Positions 5,888 to 8,604 of a stretch of 8,604 nucleotides of DNA are shown here, piece by piece (position 1 is the first letter of the stretch; every line of letters starts with the position of its first letter). Location: assembly GCA_002399975.1 (NCBI GenBank), contig DHER01000074.1:1-8604 (forward strand). Reading direction: 5' to 3'. A program made the translations under genes and the position numbers. Origin of the DNA: Firmicutes bacterium UBA4845 (GTDB taxonomy: Bacteria; Bacillota; Clostridia; Tissierellales; Sedimentibacteraceae). The notes beneath the pieces are model-generated. The model saw only the letters and a list, made by a program, of their open reading frames with translations. It was not told the origin of the DNA and did not search any database.

Positions 5888-6430
5888 ATGTTAAACAATA
5901 TAGAATTATATGAATACAGCAAGATAATGAGCGAAGTAAAACTGGTTTTGTGGGATGATTTACCGAACTTTGCAATCTATTGTGATCAGATGTTACAAAT
6001 TGTTACTGATGAATTATCTTTTATGCATAATGACAGTGAAAAGCTTATTACAAAAAACATGGTAAACAATTATGTAAAATGGGGAATAATGCCTAAACCA
6101 GTAAAGAAGAAGTATGAAAAATTGCACATTGCTTATGTCATTGTAATTACTGTACTTAAACAGATACTCCCAATTTCAAAAATTAAAGACGGAATTAAAT
6201 TGCAGGTTGCATTGCAAGGAAATGAGAAAATAGCTTATGATTCTTTTTGCGAAGCATTTGAGGAATCTATGAAGAGAGTTTTTATTCCGATTTTAGAAAA
6301 ATACAGCCCATATGTATTAGAGGAAAGAGAAATAAAATATGAAAAACTTGCTATTTCCTCTATTACTACAGCACTATCCAATAAACTTTTAACTGAAAAA
6401 ATTATAGAAACAAAAATTAAAAAGATGTAA
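5888..6430 (+). CDS. DUF1836 domain protein, probable MerR-like HTH regulator
   Basis: Predicted 180-residue cytosolic protein. The sequence after LPNFAIYCDQMLQIVTDEL (about residues 19-37) reads ITKNMVNNYVKWGIMPKP (about 48-65), then KKKYEKLHIAYVIVITVLKQ and a helix ISKIKDGI. This is the DUF1836 pattern and resembles the MerR winged-helix layout ('T...l.yY...Gll.Pp....Y...hi..l..I..lk'). DUF1836 proteins occur widely in Firmicutes, commonly close to DegV genes, and are thought to be DNA-binding, but their ligand is unknown. The C-terminal half (about 95-180) is helical and could sense a ligand or dimerise. ATG 5888 follows aaaagga (5876-5882) at a normal distance. The gene is first in a two-gene operon with the DegV gene, 28 bases apart, behind a perfect promoter overlapped by a palindrome, which suggests autoregulation. 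Confidence 0.8.
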   Translation: MLNNIELYEYSKIMSEVKLVLWDDLPNFAIYCDQMLQIVTDELSFMHNDSEKLITKNMVNNYVKWGIMPKPVKKKYEKLHIAYVIVITVLKQILPISKIKDGIKLQVALQGNEKIAYDSFCEAFEESMKRVFIPILEKYSPYVLEEREIKYEKLAISSITTALSNKLLTEKIIETKIKKM

Positions 6431-6458
6431 ATAACCTTAATGCAGAAGGAGAAATATT

Positions 6459-7319
6459 ATGGATGAAAATAAGATTGCAATACTGACAGATTCTTGTTCA
6501 GATATACCTCGAAATTTACTGGAAAGGTTTCATATTTATGAGATGGCACTTACTATCAACTATAAAGACATATCATATCGTGACAGAATTGATATTACGC
6601 CGGAAGAAGTGTATGAAAATCTGCAAAATGAAATACCACATACAAGTTTGCCAACTATTGGTGAAATGCATAAGGTAATAGAAAAAATCATAGCAGACGG
6701 ATATAGTAAAATAATCATTCCTGTAATCTCTTCAGGATTGAGCGGAACATTCAAAGCAATTGAAATGGTTTGTAAGGAGTTTAATAATATTAAAACAAAA
6801 GTCATAGATACAAAAAATATAGCTCTCGGATCTGGATTTCTGTCCATATATGCAGCACAATTAGTCGAAGAAAATTTAAGTTTTGAAGAAATTGTTAAGA
6901 AAGTAGAAAATAAAATTGAAAACTCAAATATTTACTATAGTTTACAAACGCTGCATTATCTTGTAAAGGGAGGAAGGTTAGGGCGTGTAGAAGGAATGAT
7001 AGGAAGTGTACTTCAAATAAAACCTATCATTAGCTGTGACAAAGAAGGAATTTATTATACAGTAGAAAAAGTACGAGGAAGAAAACAAAGTATTAATAAG
7101 CTGATAGAAATAGTACAGGATAAAATTAAGGACAAGAAAAATTATTATCTTGCTATTTGTCATGGATATGCTCAAGAGGAAGCAAATAAAGTCAGAGAAA
7201 TAATGCAGCCATATATAGATAAAGCAACTATATATATGGAAGGACAAATTTCACCTGCTCTTGGTGTTCATACAGGGCCGGGACTTATTGGTATCGGATG
7301 CTTCAATCTGGAAGACTGA
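6459..7319 (+). CDS. DegV family protein, FakB-type fatty-acid-binding subunit
   Basis: Predicted 286-residue cytosolic protein, full length for the family. DegV/FakB proteins hold a single fatty acid; FakB hands it to the kinase FakA to make acyl-phosphate for membrane lipid synthesis. Visible family motifs: LTDSCSDIP (9-17), TSLPT (62-66), SSGLSGTF (91-98), LQTLHYLVKGGRLG (162-175) and HTGPGLIG (271-278). By analogy with characterised FakB proteins, Thr62, the Ser91/Ser92 pair and His271 should contact the acyl carboxylate. The ATG is preceded by agaaggaga at a good spacing. No fakA (DAK/DegV kinase) lies in the window, so a partner must be encoded elsewhere if this is a true FakB; several DegV paralogues per genome with different acyl preference are common. 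Co-transcription with a DUF1836 regulator and divergence from an acyl-amide hydrolase suggest a specialised ligand. Confidence 0.92.
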   Translation: MDENKIAILTDSCSDIPRNLLERFHIYEMALTINYKDISYRDRIDITPEEVYENLQNEIPHTSLPTIGEMHKVIEKIIADGYSKIIIPVISSGLSGTFKAIEMVCKEFNNIKTKVIDTKNIALGSGFLSIYAAQLVEENLSFEEIVKKVENKIENSNIYYSLQTLHYLVKGGRLGRVEGMIGSVLQIKPIISCDKEGIYYTVEKVRGRKQSINKLIEIVQDKIKDKKNYYLAICHGYAQEEANKVREIMQPYIDKATIYMEGQISPALGVHTGPGLIGIGCFNLED

Positions 7320-7369
7320 TTAAGGATATTAATAATATTAAGTATTGGGTTGATGGAGTATGGGAAGTT

Positions 7370-7387
7370 GGTATATGCTACCTTTTT
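7370..7387 (+). terminator. Weak terminator-like site after degV
   Basis: A 4-bp stem (ggta with tacc) around five bases is followed by a run of five T. The stem is too short to be convincing; no better terminator is seen between the DegV gene and the GNAT gene, so some read-through into the latter is possible. Confidence 0.25.
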
Positions 7388-7443
7388 ACTTTGTATTAGT
7401 TTTATAAGGTGAAATAATTTGTATTTTAAGAGGTGTGAGGGAA

Positions 7444-7872
7444 ATGGATTTTGGATATAAAATAATAATTCCCATGGAAGATGAAGCCGAGTATATAGGC
7501 AATATGTTGCTTCAATTTAATATCGAATCAAAACCGCTTACTCAGGAAAAACCGTTTATCAGCATTAATAGAAGCATAAAAGATGAGAACGGAGAGATTA
7601 TTGGTGGTATTTTGGCATGTTCGGCATTGTGGAATATTCTATCTATTGATACATTATGGGTGAAAAAAGAATTTCGCAATCGGGGAATTGCGAAGCAATT
7701 GTTGAGTATTGTGGAAGATAAGGCAAGAAGTATGGGGTGCCATATTGCATATCTGAGTACTTATGATTTTCAAGCTAAAGACTTTTATTTAAAAAAAGGA
7801 TATGAAATTTTTGGTGTATTAGAGGATTGTCCTGAAGGACATAAGCTTTATCATTTATGCAAAAGATTATGA
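7444..7872 (+). CDS. GNAT family N-acetyltransferase
   Basis: Predicted 142-residue cytosolic acetyltransferase that would move an acetyl group from acetyl-CoA to an amine. The GNAT core is clear: beta4 and motif A read SIDTLWVKKEFRNRGIAKQL (about 70-89), with R-N-R-G-I-A as the pyrophosphate-binding loop (Q/R-x-x-G-x-G/A), followed by helix LLSIVEDKARSMG. Motif B reads DFQAKDFYLKKGYEIFGVL (about 109-127), with the Tyr of FY as the usual general acid. The substrate cannot be predicted. ATG 7444 is chosen because agaggtg (7429-7435) lies eight bases before it; the in-frame GTG at 7435 overlaps that site. The stop overlaps the next gene's start as ATGA, so the two are probably translated together. 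Confidence 0.87.
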   Translation: MDFGYKIIIPMEDEAEYIGNMLLQFNIESKPLTQEKPFISINRSIKDENGEIIGGILACSALWNILSIDTLWVKKEFRNRGIAKQLLSIVEDKARSMGCHIAYLSTYDFQAKDFYLKKGYEIFGVLEDCPEGHKLYHLCKRL

Positions 7873-8231
7873 GCTATATTAATAAAAAATATCAAACATA
7901 TCTCTTAATTAAAGAGTTAATAGTTTATATAAGTATCACATTTATTTTTACATGGCTTTTATGGTTAATGGTGTTTATCCCATCTACCTCAAAAATTTTT
8001 CTATTAATCTCATCAGACTGGATCATAAGGATAGGAACCTTTATTCCATCTGTTGCAGGTTTGATTTGTGCTTGTTTATTAGCATGCATCTTATTTCATA
8101 CAATATGTAATTTAACGTTAGGAATTGTCCCTTTAATATTAATAAAATCAGGAGCTGTTATTCTTCTTTTATTTTTAATAACGACAGCAATAATATACAA
8201 GTATATCCCCTCTTGGAGAAGACTCAACTAA
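7869..8231 (+). CDS. Shortened CPBP-family-like membrane protein (probable internal deletion)
   Basis: Predicted 120-residue membrane protein that starts inside the stop codon of the GNAT gene (ATGA overlap); an ATG 12 bases upstream in the same frame is less likely. Hydrophobic segments lie at about residues 14-34, 40-70 and 78-110. The first part (ITFIFTWLLWLMVF, then IRIGTFIPSVAGLICA) looks like the N-terminus of CPBP (CAAX/bacteriocin-processing, Abi) proteases, and the part ACILFHTICNLTLGIVP looks like their C-terminal motif with the conserved His. The central part that should carry the EExxxR and FxxxH catalytic motifs is absent, and family members are usually 200-300 residues. The simplest reading is an in-frame internal deletion joined near residue 70, giving an inactive protein, possibly still made. 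A small unrelated membrane protein is the alternative. Confidence 0.6.
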   Translation: MSYINKKYQTYLLIKELIVYISITFIFTWLLWLMVFIPSTSKIFLLISSDWIIRIGTFIPSVAGLICACLLACILFHTICNLTLGIVPLILIKSGAVILLLFLITTAIIYKYIPSWRRLN

Positions 8232-8322
8232 CATTCAAATACGGGTTTAATTTTAAGAAAAATTAAAAATTTGCTGGTTTTAGTCTAAAACGAAAGGGTT
8301 AATCAAATTATTTTCATTGTAG

Positions 8323-8520
8323 AATTATAAGAAATATACTATATTTGTCTACACTATTATATCAATAGTATGGTATAAAATGATTGAGGAAAACAAAATA
8401 ATTGTTGTTGAAAATAAGGACCCTTCACATCCTTGTGGAAAAGTTTTAAGGAAAATATAAGTGCGTTTCGATAAAAATATGAATCTTCTAGTATTATCTG
8501 CAGAAAGGTGTATCCTCTCA
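8323..8520 (+). pseudogene. Possible decayed fragment of a molybdopterin oxidoreductase
   Basis: A frame open from 8323 to TAA 8458-8460 includes an ATG at 8380 and reads MIEENKIIVVENKDPSHPCG then KVLRKI. This resembles the N-terminal region of molybdopterin oxidoreductases ('v..gkIvkveGdpsHP.srGklC.KG'), including DPSHP followed by GK. In another frame, about 8484-8528, YESSSIICRKVYPLI loosely resembles the following 'yhPdRl.yPl' part. That would imply frameshifts and loss of the iron-sulfur cysteines. The match is short and may be chance. Confidence 0.2.
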
Positions 8521-8585
8521 TAATAGAAGCCTTAATTATTTAAGTTTGAATGGGAATATGGAGTAGAATAACGTTTGTTAGTTTA

Positions 8586-8604
8586 ATTTGAGTTTCCCCA
8601 TTTT
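8586..8604 (-). repeat. Right copy of 19-bp terminal inverted repeat
   Basis: The sequence atttgagtttccccatttt is the exact reverse complement of 2-20. It closes the window. See the left copy for interpretation. Confidence 0.75.

Larger units (their letters stand above)
8232..8604. other. AT-rich non-coding end region
   Basis: No intact gene is seen in this 373-base stretch. It holds a possible decayed coding remnant (8323-8520) and ends in the right inverted repeat. No clear terminator follows the shortened CPBP gene. Confidence 0.5.

Noticed and set aside
1..8604. Search for CRISPR arrays, tRNA or rRNA genes, riboswitches and known defence genes.
   Set aside because: No regularly spaced repeats, cloverleaf-like sequences, conserved riboswitch cores or recognisable defence effectors were seen on either strand.

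Overview
The window looks like chromosomal or accessory DNA of a low-GC, anaerobic Gram-positive bacterium, most likely a member of Clostridia. The reasons are the strong AT bias, consensus sigma-A type promoters, purine-rich AGGAGG-like ribosome binding sites, and the protein families present: SLH surface protein with a CBM_X2-like module, DUF1836, DegV, SufBD-like HEAT protein, DUF6199 and CPBP. No species can be named from sequence alone. There are no RNA genes, CRISPR arrays or phage genes. The left third (to about 3015) is visibly less AT-rich than the rest, so the window is probably a mosaic.

Layout. 1-305: a start-less reading-frame remnant and a strong intrinsic terminator. 306-563: a DUF2442 protein. 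682-3015: a large secreted SLH-anchored surface protein made of Ig-like modules. 3016-3477: AT-rich non-coding DNA with a possible extended -10 promoter. 3478-3705: a small DUF6199-type membrane protein. 3993-4439: a HEAT-repeat 'SufBD-like' protein behind a good promoter. 4436-4674: a decayed fragment of an IS3-family element on the minus strand. 4706-5713 (minus): a C45 acyltransferase/amide hydrolase of the Ntn-hydrolase fold. 5714-5887: a divergent regulatory region with a perfect TTGACA-17-TATAAT promoter and two inverted repeats. 5888-7319: a two-gene operon, DUF1836 regulator then DegV fatty-acid-binding protein. 7444-8231: a GNAT acetyltransferase translationally coupled (ATGA overlap) to a shortened CPBP-family membrane protein. 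8232-8604: non-coding, with a possible molybdopterin-oxidoreductase remnant.

The most coherent unit is 4706-7319. An acyl-amide hydrolase is transcribed divergently from a putative regulator and a DegV/FakB-type fatty-acid carrier, with palindromes placed on the -35 and on the predicted transcription start. This could be a lipid or acyl-amide responsive module in which the hydrolase frees an acyl group, DegV binds it and DUF1836 controls expression. That link is inference; the arrangement itself is visible.

The two ends of the window carry a 19-base perfect inverted repeat (2-20 and 8586-8604). The segment is therefore either bounded by an element's terminal repeats or was cut by assembly at two copies of a repeat. 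No transposase or recombinase intact enough to mobilise it lies inside.
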